From Paracoccaceae bacterium (GTDB taxonomy: Bacteria > Pseudomonadota > Alphaproteobacteria > Rhodobacterales > Rhodobacteraceae): a DNA stretch of 64,000 nt. Below, one piece after another: positions 18,730 to 27,524 of the stretch. The position numbers and the translations under genes were made by a program. Where the stretch lies: the NCBI GenBank assembly GCA_026706985.1, contig JAPOXR010000073.1, positions 18,669-82,668 on the forward strand, read 5' to 3'. How positions within the stretch are numbered: position 1 is the first letter of the stretch; each line of letters opens with the position of its first letter. The notes beneath the pieces were generated by a model, which did not search any database, was not told the DNA's origin, and saw only the letters and a program-made list of their open reading frames with translations.

Positions 18730-19800
18730 AATTCCGTCAGCGAAGAGGTGGGTTTTCGCCGGATCCGCGGCAAGACTGACAGTTGTTCCATTCAATCCGG
18801 GGTGAATTCCAGGCAGCTTGGCGATCACCGCCTCCTCCGTGCCTTCGGGAATCTGAAAATACAGCAGCGTGACCTCACCGAGCGCTTCCGAGATATGCAC
18901 CTGACCGGAAAAGAGGGGCGGCGAATCCGTCAGTTCAAAATCCTCCGGACGCACCCCGACCCGTACCCGCCTGCCCTTTGCGTTCTCACTTGTGGCTACC
19001 GAAGATACAGCTTCCCCACCCCGGTCAAGCTTCACCCGGGTTGATTCGCCGGTGGCAATGATTTCACCATCGAAAAGATTCATTGCCGGTGAGCCGATGA
19101 ACCGGGCGACGAATTCATTCCGAGGCCGTTCATACAGTTCCAGCGGTGCCCCGACCTGCTCGATGTCACCGCCATTCAACACGACTATCCTGGTTGCGAG
19201 CGTCATCGCTTCAACCTGATCATGGGTGACATAGATCATCGTCGAATCGGGCATGTTTTGTTTCAATTGAGCGATTTCAATTCGTGTCGCCACGCGCAGG
19301 GCGGCATCAAGGTTGGAAAGAGGTTCATCAAACAGGAACACTTTCGGGTCCCTTACAATCGCCCTGCCAATGGCGACCCGCTGCCGCTGTCCGCCGGACA
19401 GCGCTTTCGGCAAACGGTCCAGATATGGATCAAGCTGCAGCGCCGCCGCCGCCTTCGACACCGCTTCTTCAATTTCAGGCTTTGTCCGCTTGGCGATCTG
19501 CAGAGCGAAAGCCATGTTTTCCCGGACTGTCATATGCGGATACAGCGCATAGGATTGGAATACCATGGCCACACCCCGCTGCGCCGGCGGCACATCATTG
19601 ACCAGCAATCCATCGATCCACAATTCACCGCCGGAAATCTTCTCCAGACCGGCGATCATGCGCAACAGAGTTGACTTTCCACAGCCGGAGGGCCCCACGA
19701 AAACCACCAGTTCACCCTGCGTGATCTGCAGGTTGATATCGCGCAAAACCTCGACCTGTCCGTAGGCCTTGCAGACATTCTTAAGTTCCAGTTCCGCCAT
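18712..19800 (-). CDS. aglK: Alpha-glucoside ABC transporter ATP-binding protein
   Basis: 362 residues of the MalK/UgpC group. Walker A GPSGCGKST lies at residues 36-44, the signature LSGGQRQRVAIGRA near 134, and Walker B VFLFDEPLSNLDA near 155. The H-loop sits in YVTHDQVEAMT, and a C-terminal OB-type regulatory domain begins after ARFIGSPAMNLFDG. It powers the AglEFG importer. The gene order binding protein, two permeases, alpha-glucosidase, ATPase matches the agl operon known from Sinorhizobium. Its start immediately follows the stop of the glucosidase gene. Confidence 0.9.
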   Translation of the reverse strand: MAELELKNVCKAYGQVEVLRDINLQITQGELVVFVGPSGCGKSTLLRMIAGLEKISGGELWIDGLLVNDVPPAQRGVAMVFQSYALYPHMTVRENMAFALQIAKRTKPEIEEAVSKAAAALQLDPYLDRLPKALSGGQRQRVAIGRAIVRDPKVFLFDEPLSNLDAALRVATRIEIAQLKQNMPDSTMIYVTHDQVEAMTLATRIVVLNGGDIEQVGAPLELYERPRNEFVARFIGSPAMNLFDGEIIATGESTRVKLDRGGEAVSSVATSENAKGRRVRVGVRPEDFELTDSPPLFSGQVHISEALGEVTLLYFQIPEGTEEAVIAKLPGIHPGLNGTTVSLAADPAKTHLFADGISLLYS

Positions 19801-21453
19801 TTATCCGCCTATTTCTTCACCTGCGATCACACAGCTCCATCCTTCCAGCCTCAAAGCACCGCCCGAGGGGCGGTTGCCGGTGCCGAAAAGGACAGACCAA
19901 TTGCCATCCGGCATCGAAACTTCCTTTTCCTCATCTCCAAGATTGAACGCGCAATAAAGACGCGAATCCGCGGCGCCGCGGTGGAAAGACAGGATCGGTC
20001 CTTCCGCCCGCAGTTCCAGCAAGCCGCCGGTTTTCAGCACTGGCCAGTCGCGGCGCAGCTGAATGGCTTTCCGGTAATGGGCCAGAATCGAATCTGAATT
20101 GCTGTCCTGCGCGGTGACTGCGCTGCGTCGGTGCCCTTCGGGTACCGGCAGCCACGGTTTAACATCCGAAAACCCGCCATTTTCCGCCGAAGCGTCCCAG
20201 ACCATCGGCGTTCTGCACCCGTCCCTGCCACGAAAACGCGGCCAGAACCTGATGCCGTACGGATCACGCAACTCCTCCCGATTGAGTTGTGCCTCGGTCA
20301 GGCCAAGCTCCTCACCCTGAAACAGGCACACCGATCCGCGCAGACAAATGAGCAGCGTCAGCACGGTTTTCTGCGCCGCTTCGGAAAGCCCCCAGCGGGT
20401 CGCGTGGCGGACGACATCATGGTTCGAAAATGCCCAGGTTGCCCAACTGTCTGCCGCCATAACATTGAAACGATGCATGATTGCTGCGACCCGTTCTGCC
20501 GAAATCCTGTCGCCGGATAAAAGATCAAACGCGTAGCAGCTGTGCAGCAGCCCGTCGCCGCTGGTGTATTCACTCATGATTTCGAGGCCACGCTGCGCGT
20601 CTCCGACCTCACCCATAGCCAGGCGGCCGCCGAATCCGTCCAGAACTCCACGCATCGCGCGCAGAAATCCGAGGTTTTCCGGCCGGTTCTTGTCATAGAT
20701 ATGGCGCTGAAAATTATACGGGTTGACCTTGGGCGCGATGTCATCACTACGCTCGTTGTCGGGCAGAGCCGGGTTGGAACGAAGCTCCGCATCACAGAAG
20801 TAAAAATTGACTGTGTCGAGCCGAAATCCGTCCACGCCACGCCGCAGCCAGAAGCGCATCACATCCAGCAATTCCTCCCTGACTTCGGCATTGTGAAAAT
20901 TCAGGTCCGGCTGCGTTGCCAGAAAATTATGCAGAAAATACTGCCCGCGCCCGGTCTCCCATTCCCATGCCGTGCCGCCGAACACCGACAGCCAGTTATT
21001 CGGCGGTGTGCCGTCGGGATTCGGATCCGCCCAGACATACCAGTCGGCCTTCGGATTGTTCCGCGAGGACCGGCTCTGGACAAACCAGGGGTGGCAGTCC
21101 GAGGTATGGCTGAACACCAGATCGATGAGAACTTTCAATCCCAGCGAATGGGCGCGCCGGACAAGCTCATCAAAGATCTCCAGCGATCCGAACAGCGGGT
21201 CCACATCCCGGTAATCGGATACATCATAGCCGAAATCATGCATTGGCGAGCGGAAAAAGGGTGAAATCCAGATCGCGTCGACCCCGAGCGACCGGACATA
21301 GGGTAACCGGTTCAAAATGCCGTTCAGATCACCGATGCCGTCGCCATCCGTATCCTGAAAGGAACGTGGATAGATCTGATAGATGACGGCACCTTTCCAC
21401 CAGTCGTTCCGGTTCTGAACCAGGGGCAATGATTCTGTGGTTTGATCAAGCAC
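19801..21453 (-). CDS. aglA: Alpha-glucosidase, GH13 family
   Basis: 550 residues of the GH13 oligo-1,6-glucosidase / alpha-glucosidase group. Conserved regions are YQIYPRSFQDTDGDGIGDLNG at the N-terminus, DLVFSHTS, GFRLDTVNF with the nucleophile Asp, MGEVGD with the acid/base Glu, and FSNHDVVRH with the third acidic residue. There is no signal peptide, so it hydrolyses imported alpha-glucosides (maltose, sucrose, trehalose-type sugars) in the cytoplasm. The start is GTG at 21453, four bases after the aglG stop, with GGTGG upstream. The glucose produced can feed the glucokinase encoded nearby. Confidence 0.92.
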   Translation of the reverse strand: MLDQTTESLPLVQNRNDWWKGAVIYQIYPRSFQDTDGDGIGDLNGILNRLPYVRSLGVDAIWISPFFRSPMHDFGYDVSDYRDVDPLFGSLEIFDELVRRAHSLGLKVLIDLVFSHTSDCHPWFVQSRSSRNNPKADWYVWADPNPDGTPPNNWLSVFGGTAWEWETGRGQYFLHNFLATQPDLNFHNAEVREELLDVMRFWLRRGVDGFRLDTVNFYFCDAELRSNPALPDNERSDDIAPKVNPYNFQRHIYDKNRPENLGFLRAMRGVLDGFGGRLAMGEVGDAQRGLEIMSEYTSGDGLLHSCYAFDLLSGDRISAERVAAIMHRFNVMAADSWATWAFSNHDVVRHATRWGLSEAAQKTVLTLLICLRGSVCLFQGEELGLTEAQLNREELRDPYGIRFWPRFRGRDGCRTPMVWDASAENGGFSDVKPWLPVPEGHRRSAVTAQDSNSDSILAHYRKAIQLRRDWPVLKTGGLLELRAEGPILSFHRGAADSRLYCAFNLGDEEKEVSMPDGNWSVLFGTGNRPSGGALRLEGWSCVIAGEEIGG

Positions 21454-21456
21454 GGC

Positions 21457-22599
21457 CTATCCACCTTTCACGGAGCCGGCGAGTAGACCCCTGACAAGGA
21501 ATTTCTGCATCGCGAAGAACACAATCACCGGCACCACGATCGAAACGAATGCGGAGGATGCGAGAATTTCCCAATCCCCTCCCCTAGAGCCGAGAAGTTC
21601 CCGCAAGCGACCGGTCATCACCAATTGCTGCTCGTTGTTTCCGAGAAAGATTGTCGCGACAAGCAGGTCGTTCCAGACCCAGAGGAACTGAAAGATCGCG
21701 AAACTTGCGAGCGCCGGAAACGACAGGGGAAGAACGATGCGCCGGAAAATCTGAAAATCCGTGGCACCGTCAACCCTGGCCGATTCAATCACTTCCCGGG
21801 GCAGTCCGGCAATATAGTTGCGCAGCAGGTAAATCGCCAATGGCAGTCCAAATCCCGTATGCGCAAACCAAATTCCCAGATACTCCTTGCCGATTCCGAT
21901 TGTGTTATGAAAACGCAGCAACGGGATCAGGGCCAATTGCAGCGGCACCACGAGCAGGCCGACGATCAGGGCGATCAGTAAAGCGCGCCCGGGGAACTGC
22001 ATCCATGCCAGCGCATAGGCTGCGAACGCGGCGACAAGAATTGGAATGACGGTCGAAGGAATCGTGACCGAGAAGGTATTCAGGAATGACCGTCCCAGCC
22101 CTTCCGCGAAAATAACGTTGGAATAATTTTCAAGGGTGAACCGGGGCGGCTCGACGGTGGTGATAAATATCCTGACCCCACGCCGGCCGCTATGCGGTTC
22201 CGGCGATGTGATCCTGTATTCTCCATTTGTCAGGACGGTCATTTCCCGCCCTTTCGACATTGGCGCGGTGTCACCCGGAATGAACCCCGAAGGGTCCCTG
22301 GAGGTCACGCCGAAAGCCTTGATTTCCCCGGTATCAATGGTGTCGAACAGATTCCCCGACAACACAAACAGCCCGCCTTCCTCTCTCTGGGTTTCCGGCA
22401 AGGCGGAGCGGACAAAAGAGCTTTGCTCGGACTGGAAGGCGGCCCGCCACCAACCGCTGGTCACGATTTGATCGCGGTCCCGGAATGAGGAGACCAAAAG
22501 GCCGAGAGTCGGGATAATCCATAGCAGCACCAGCGCTGCCGCAGACAGGTTCACCGCCCAGACAAGTCGCGCTTTAGTGCCGGCAATGTGATCCATCAA
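21457..22599 (-). CDS. aglG: Alpha-glucoside ABC transporter permease
   Basis: 380 residues, MalG-type inner-membrane permease. The EAA loop is present as GLPREVIESARVDGATDFQI, followed by FRRIVLPLSFPALASF. Between the first helix and the rest there is a periplasmic insertion of about 110 residues (from SSFRDRDQIVTSGWW to FTLENYSNV). That is longer than in most MalG proteins but is the shape known for AglG. It pairs with the preceding permease and the aglK ATPase. The stop lies four bases before the aglA start. Confidence 0.9.
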   Translation of the reverse strand: MMDHIAGTKARLVWAVNLSAAALVLLWIIPTLGLLVSSFRDRDQIVTSGWWRAAFQSEQSSFVRSALPETQREEGGLFVLSGNLFDTIDTGEIKAFGVTSRDPSGFIPGDTAPMSKGREMTVLTNGEYRITSPEPHSGRRGVRIFITTVEPPRFTLENYSNVIFAEGLGRSFLNTFSVTIPSTVIPILVAAFAAYALAWMQFPGRALLIALIVGLLVVPLQLALIPLLRFHNTIGIGKEYLGIWFAHTGFGLPLAIYLLRNYIAGLPREVIESARVDGATDFQIFRRIVLPLSFPALASFAIFQFLWVWNDLLVATIFLGNNEQQLVMTGRLRELLGSRGGDWEILASSAFVSIVVPVIVFFAMQKFLVRGLLAGSVKGG

Positions 22600-22608
22600 A
22601 CGCCCCGC

Positions 22609-23601
22609 TCAGAGTGATTCTTTCCGCGCATTGCGGATGTTCCAGATCATGATCGGGGTGACCATGAGCATGATCACAAGCGCAATCGTCGATGCCCGGC
22701 CCGCATCATTGGCCCGAAACATCCAGTCAAACATCAGATTCGCCAGGACCTGACTTCCCCATTGCCCGTTTGTCATTGCCAGGACGATATCAAAGACCTT
22801 CAAAACGAGGATTGTGATCGTCGTCCAGACGACGGCGATCGTACCCCAGATCTGCGGTACCTTGATCCGCCAGAAGAGCTGCAGCGGCGATGCGCCGTCA
22901 AGAATTCCGGCCTCTATTGTTTCCTCGGGAATGCCACGCAGCGCCGCAGATAGTATGACCATTGCAAAACCGGTCTGAATCCAGATCAGCACGGCCATGA
23001 GCAGAAAGTTATTCCAGGGCTGCAATGTTAGCCATGCCTTCGGCTCAGCGCCCAAAGTTTCGATCAGGGCGTTCAGCAGACCGATCTCCTGGCTGCCTTC
23101 ACCGCGGTAATCATAGATGAATTTCCAGATCACCGCGGCGCCGATGAAGGAAATCGCCATCGGCATGAAGATCATGGACTTGGCAAAATTGCCCCAGGAA
23201 ATCCGGTCCGTGATCGCAGCCGCGATGAGGCCGAAGAGAGTCGATAGAGCCGGAACGACAATCAGCCACAGAATATTATTGCGCATGGATTCGCGGAATT
23301 TTTCGTCGCCGATCATCCACACATAATTGTCGAAGCCGATGAATCTATCGCCCGAAGCATCATGAAAAGACAGCCAGACAGAGTTGAATACCGGATAAAC
23401 GAGATACAGTGAGAGTAGTATTATGGCCGGTCCGAGAAACAGCCATGGACGTATTGCCAGAGCCTTATTGATGTTCCGGCCGGCATCCGGGCCGCGCGGA
23501 GGATAAACCGCATCAAGTGCCAGATTGGAAAGGTAATAATAGGCAACACAGCCGAACACGCCGACGATGATCGTGGCAAGCGCCATCAGCACCTGTTCCA
23601 C
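22609..23601 (-). CDS. aglF: Alpha-glucoside ABC transporter permease
   Basis: 330 residues of the MalF/UgpA permease type. The EAA-type loop is GIPEETIEAGILDGASPLQL followed by FWRIKVPQIWGTI, and about seven hydrophobic helices are visible. The N-terminus has an additional helix (MALATIIVGVFGCVAYYYLS) and a short proline-rich linker before the regular core, a feature shared with known AglF. It lies ten bases upstream of aglG and 60 bases downstream of aglE, with a GC-rich hairpin in that gap. Confidence 0.9.
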   Translation of the reverse strand: MEQVLMALATIIVGVFGCVAYYYLSNLALDAVYPPRGPDAGRNINKALAIRPWLFLGPAIILLSLYLVYPVFNSVWLSFHDASGDRFIGFDNYVWMIGDEKFRESMRNNILWLIVVPALSTLFGLIAAAITDRISWGNFAKSMIFMPMAISFIGAAVIWKFIYDYRGEGSQEIGLLNALIETLGAEPKAWLTLQPWNNFLLMAVLIWIQTGFAMVILSAALRGIPEETIEAGILDGASPLQLFWRIKVPQIWGTIAVVWTTITILVLKVFDIVLAMTNGQWGSQVLANLMFDWMFRANDAGRASTIALVIMLMVTPIMIWNIRNARKESL

Positions 23602-23625
23602 TGTTTGCCTCCCCGTTTATACAGG

Positions 23626-23647
23626 GCCGGCCCATGCAAGGGCCGGC
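23626..23647 (-). terminator. Intercistronic hairpin after aglE
   Basis: GCCGGCCC and GGGCCGGC form a perfect 8-bp stem with a six-base loop, about 14 bases after the aglE stop in the direction of transcription and before aglF. There is no U-run. It probably protects or partly terminates the transcript so that the binding protein is made in excess over the permeases. Confidence 0.6.
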
Positions 23648-23660
23648 ACCTGATATTACT

Positions 23661-25013
23661 TCAGAGCGAACTCCAAGTCTGCTCAATGGACGCCGCGACG
23701 TCCTGTGCCGACTTACCGCTCGAGTAATCGACCATTCCTGTCCAGAAGACTCCGGCACCGATGGCACCCGGCATAAGGTCGGAACCGTCGAAACGGAATG
23801 TCGTGGCGTTCAGCAGGATTTCATTCATCGCCCGCACCGTCGGATCGGTATAGACGCCTGGGTTCACGCCCTTATGCGGAGTCAGGAATCCTGTCTGCGC
23901 CATCCAGATCTCATGCGCGACCGGCAAAGTCAGGAACTCGATAAAGGCACGCGCCGCCGGCGAGTCCTTGGTAATTGCGAACAAGGTGCCGGCACCGAGA
24001 ATCGGGCGTCCCAGATCCATTTCCGCAAAAGCGGGGAAATAGAAAAAGTCGGCATCGACACCGATTTCCACATCATCCGGGAAGAATGATGGAATGAAGG
24101 ATGCCTGACGGTGCATGTAACATTGCGGCGGCGAGGAGAACAAACCGGCCGGGCTGTCGCGGAAATCGATCGATGCCACGGCTCCGGCGCCACCGCTCAC
24201 ATAGGCGTCGTTTCTCGCAAAACTGCCATAGGTTTCGATGGCATTCACCACCCGTGGATCATCGAAAGGAATCTCATGCTTAACCCAGGCGTCATAGACA
24301 TCCGGCGACTGCGTGCGCAGCATCATGTCTTCCACCCAGTCGGTTGCCGGCCAGCCTGTGGCTCCGCCGGAACCGATGCCGATGCACCAGGGCGTGCCGC
24401 CTTCAGCGACGATCTGATCGGACAGCGCAAGCAACTCCTCCATGGATTGCGGTATTTCGTAACCGGCATCCTCGAAATTCTCCGGCACATACCAGACCAG
24501 CGATTTCACATCGACCTTGTAAAAGAATCCGAAATGCTGTGTCTGTCCATCGGCATCCGCATAGCTGCCGAGATCAACCCAGGACTGCCCGGCGGCATAA
24601 TTTTCGCGGACCCAGTCAGCCATTGAATCATCGAGAGCCACAAGATGCCCTTTGCCTGCCAGGTCAGCAGCCAGACCCGGCTGCGGGAAAACCGCGATAT
24701 TCGGCGGCGATCCGGCTTCGGCATCAATGGTGATCTGCTGTTCAAAACTGTCGGAACCGGCATATTCGACATTGGCACCGGTTGCGGCTTCAAAATAGGC
24801 AAGCACGCTTTCAACAAGCTCCTTATCGGGTCCGAGCCAAGGGCCGAGAATGGTGAGAGTCTCGCCTTGAATGCCGGCATTCTCCAATTCGCTGAACCCG
24901 TCCCAGGTAAACCCGTCGGCCCCGATCGGAACCATCAACTCCATGTCATCCGCCAGGGCAGATCCCGCGGCAAGGACCGCTGAAACTGCACCTGTTATCA
25001 ATAAACGGTTCAT
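23661..25013 (-). CDS. aglE: Alpha-glucoside ABC transporter substrate-binding protein
   Basis: About 450 residues. MNRLLITGAVSAVLAAGSALA is a signal peptide, cut before DDMELMVPIG. The mature part is a large sugar-binding protein with the extracellular-solute-binding (MalE-like) pattern, for example LTILGPWLGPDKELVESVLA and GSGGATGWPATDWVEDMML. It captures alpha-glucosides in the periplasm for AglFG. ATG at 25013 is preferred because AGGGAAC lies upstream and it starts the signal peptide directly. It is the first gene of the operon, divergent from the LacI-type regulator, with a palindromic operator between them. Confidence 0.92.
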   Translation of the reverse strand: MNRLLITGAVSAVLAAGSALADDMELMVPIGADGFTWDGFSELENAGIQGETLTILGPWLGPDKELVESVLAYFEAATGANVEYAGSDSFEQQITIDAEAGSPPNIAVFPQPGLAADLAGKGHLVALDDSMADWVRENYAAGQSWVDLGSYADADGQTQHFGFFYKVDVKSLVWYVPENFEDAGYEIPQSMEELLALSDQIVAEGGTPWCIGIGSGGATGWPATDWVEDMMLRTQSPDVYDAWVKHEIPFDDPRVVNAIETYGSFARNDAYVSGGAGAVASIDFRDSPAGLFSSPPQCYMHRQASFIPSFFPDDVEIGVDADFFYFPAFAEMDLGRPILGAGTLFAITKDSPAARAFIEFLTLPVAHEIWMAQTGFLTPHKGVNPGVYTDPTVRAMNEILLNATTFRFDGSDLMPGAIGAGVFWTGMVDYSSGKSAQDVAASIEQTWSSL

Positions 25014-25078
25014 GTGGTGTTCCCTTATCCCAAAGATTTTTGATTGTTGCCTTCCCAAGGCAGCGCGGTTTATTCTTC

Positions 25079-25090
25079 CAAAGCGCTTTG
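25079..25090. promoter_or_regulatory. Palindromic LacI-type operator between aglE and aglR
   Basis: CAAAGCGCTTTG is a perfect 12-bp palindrome with flanking TT/AA matches, centred in the 127-bp divergent intergenic region. Its size, central symmetry and position fit a site for the LacI-family product of the adjacent gene controlling both directions. Confidence 0.65.
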
Positions 25091-25140
25091 AAACAATGTG
25101 CAGCCTGTCCGCTCAACTGTCAAGTTCAGATTGCGTGAGT

Positions 25141-26193
25141 ATGAATCTGAAAAACCTTTCGGATGTTCTTGGATTGTCCCAGACCACCGTGTCGCGGGCC
25201 CTGAACGGCTATCCTGAAGTCAGCGAATTGACCCGGCGACGGGTCATTGAGGCGGCGCAGCGGTATGGCTACAGGCCGAATCCACATGCCACCCGCCTCG
25301 CCACAGGGAGAGCCATGGCCATCGGGCATGTGATCCCGATGTCCTCACAGAATTCGGTCATGAACCCGATTTTCGCGGATTTTGCCGCCGGTGCCAACGA
25401 AACCTATGCCAGGCATGGTTACGAGATGACGTTATCGATTGTGCGGGATGAGGAGGTCGAAAACAAATACCGGAGCATGGCGGAAACCGGTTCGGTTGAT
25501 GGAATTATAGCCAGCAGCCCCATGATCTCGGATCCGCGCATCGAAGTTCTGAACCGCATCGGCCTCCCGTTTCTGGTGCATGGACGCTCATCAGCCACCG
25601 GTTACGAATATAATTGGCTGGACATAAACAATTTCCGCGCTTTTCGCGTGGCGACGGAATTTCTCATTCATAGCGGCCATCGGCGGATAGCGCTTCTCAA
25701 TGGTCCCGAGCAGCTCGATTTTGCCTTTCGTCGACGCCGCGGCTATCTCGACGCCTTAAGGCGGAACGGAGTCGGCCACGATCCGGGACTCGTCAGGTCA
25801 AGCGAGATGACAGAACCATTCGGCCATGAATCGGTAATCGAATTGATGCGGCTTGAAGAGCCGCCCACCGCCTTCCTTACGGCATCGATTCTGACTGCGA
25901 TCGGTGCCCGCAGAGCCCTGCATGATCTCAATATTCTTCTCGGCACCGAAGTGTCACTTGTCACCCATGATGATTCGCTTGATTATTTTGGAAATTCCGG
26001 CACGGAACCGGTTTTCACCTCGGTCCGATCATCAATCAGGGCAGCGGGCCGCCGTAGCGCCCAGATTCTACTCGATATCATTCTGGGCCAGCGGGAGCCG
26101 CCAGTGACCGAATTGTGGGAAGCCGAACTGGTGATCGGTAAATCAACCGGCCCGGGTCCACATGCCGGCTGGTCGGCGGGAACCGGGCAGTGA
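25141..26193 (+). CDS. aglR: LacI-family regulator of the alpha-glucoside operon
   Basis: About 350 residues. The helix-turn-helix LSDVLGLSQTTVSRALNGYP and hinge (RRRVIEAAQRYGYRPNPHAT) are at the very N-terminus if ATG at 25141 is used. The frame is open further upstream, but that sequence is unlike a LacI protein. The sensor domain follows, with HVIPMSSQNSVMNPIFADF at its start. It is predicted to repress the agl genes and its own operon until an alpha-glucoside or product binds. The symbol follows the Sinorhizobium agl cluster and rests on position. Its stop overlaps the GTG start of the beta-glucosidase. Confidence 0.85.
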   Translation: MNLKNLSDVLGLSQTTVSRALNGYPEVSELTRRRVIEAAQRYGYRPNPHATRLATGRAMAIGHVIPMSSQNSVMNPIFADFAAGANETYARHGYEMTLSIVRDEEVENKYRSMAETGSVDGIIASSPMISDPRIEVLNRIGLPFLVHGRSSATGYEYNWLDINNFRAFRVATEFLIHSGHRRIALLNGPEQLDFAFRRRRGYLDALRRNGVGHDPGLVRSSEMTEPFGHESVIELMRLEEPPTAFLTASILTAIGARRALHDLNILLGTEVSLVTHDDSLDYFGNSGTEPVFTSVRSSIRAAGRRSAQILLDIILGQREPPVTELWEAELVIGKSTGPGPHAGWSAGTGQ

Positions 26194-27524
26194 CCGTATT
26201 GAAGCTATCACGCAGCCAATTTCCCGCCGGGTTCCAATTCGGCGCCGCCGGCTCCAGCTACCAGACCGAAGGGCACGGTTTCGGCGGTGCCGGCGGGACA
26301 CATTGGGACAGTTTCGCTGCCACCCCCGGAAATGTCGCCAATGGCGAAAACGGCTCCATCGCCTGCGATCATTATCACCATTGGCCGCAGGATCTGGATC
26401 TTGCCGCCGAGTGTGGATTTGATGCGTGGCGTTTTTCAATCTCGTGGGCGCGCGTCATTCCGGATGGATATGGCGCTGCCAATTCCGCCGGGCTGGATTT
26501 TTATGACCGGCTGATTGACGGAATCTGCGCCAGGGGAATGAAACCCTTCGCCACGCTGTATCATTGGGAACTGCCGTCACCTTTGGCGGATCGCGGCGGT
26601 TGGATGAACCGTGATATCGCGGATTGGTTCGCCGACTATGCCGACACCGTAATGCGCAGGATCGGGGACAGAATCCATTCCGTCGCCCCCATCAATGAGC
26701 CTTGGTGCGTCGCATGGTTGAGTCATTTCATGGGGCTGCATGCGCCCGGGCTGCGGGATATCAGGGCAACTGCGAGAGCCATGCATCATGTCCCCCTGGC
26801 GCATGGCGCCGCGGTGCAGGCGATGCGGGCGCTGGGGCAGAAAAATATCGGTCTGGTAGCCAATTTCGAACGCGTCCTGCCAGCCTTTGCGGATGCGGCG
26901 TCCTGCCGGGCGGCGGATCTTTACGACCAGATTTATAATCGCTGGTTTCTCAGCGCGGTCCGGCTGGGTGAATACCCGGCCGATGCGCTTGCCGGACTCG
27001 CCGCGCATATGCCGGCAGGCTGGGAGCAGGATTTCGCTCAGATATCAACGGATGTGGACTGGATCGGGATCAATTACTATACGCGCAAACTCATCACCGC
27101 GGGCCCAACCGGAATGTTCGGCGACTTCAGGGAGGTCGAGGGTCCATTGCCGAAAACCGATGTCGGGTGGGAAATTCACAGTGAGGGCCTTCTGCATTTT
27201 CTGAAAATGGTCTGGGAAGAGTGTGCGCGCGGGCTGCCGTTATACGTGACTGAAAACGGCATGGCGAATGCCGATTTTCCGGTAGCAGGCGCCGTCCCCG
27301 ACAATGCCCGGATTTCCTATCTGCAGGATCATCTGCGGCAACTGCTGCGCGCCGTCGGATCAGGCATTGATGTGCGGGGCTACTTTGTCTGGTCATTTCT
27401 GGATAATTTCGAATGGTCGCTCGGCTATGCGAAGCGGTTCGGCATTGTTCATGTGGATTTCGACAGTATGCGGCGGACGCCGAAAGCATCTTATTTCGCG
27501 CTGCGGCAGGCCCTCAGCCGATGA
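26190..27524 (+). CDS. Beta-glucosidase, GH1 family
   Basis: 444 residues, full GH1 length. The N-terminal signature FQFGAAGSSYQTEG, WRFSISWARVIPDG, the acid/base Glu in PINEPWCVAW and the nucleophile Glu in YVTENGMA are all present. SFLDNFEWSLGYAKRFG closes the glucose pocket. No signal peptide is seen, so it acts on imported beta-glucosides such as cellobiose in the cytoplasm, releasing glucose. GTG at 26190 overlaps the regulator stop (GTGA). The following glucokinase overlaps its end by four bases, so release and phosphorylation of glucose are made together. Confidence 0.92.
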   Translation: MTVLKLSRSQFPAGFQFGAAGSSYQTEGHGFGGAGGTHWDSFAATPGNVANGENGSIACDHYHHWPQDLDLAAECGFDAWRFSISWARVIPDGYGAANSAGLDFYDRLIDGICARGMKPFATLYHWELPSPLADRGGWMNRDIADWFADYADTVMRRIGDRIHSVAPINEPWCVAWLSHFMGLHAPGLRDIRATARAMHHVPLAHGAAVQAMRALGQKNIGLVANFERVLPAFADAASCRAADLYDQIYNRWFLSAVRLGEYPADALAGLAAHMPAGWEQDFAQISTDVDWIGINYYTRKLITAGPTGMFGDFREVEGPLPKTDVGWEIHSEGLLHFLKMVWEECARGLPLYVTENGMANADFPVAGAVPDNARISYLQDHLRQLLRAVGSGIDVRGYFVWSFLDNFEWSLGYAKRFGIVHVDFDSMRRTPKASYFALRQALSR

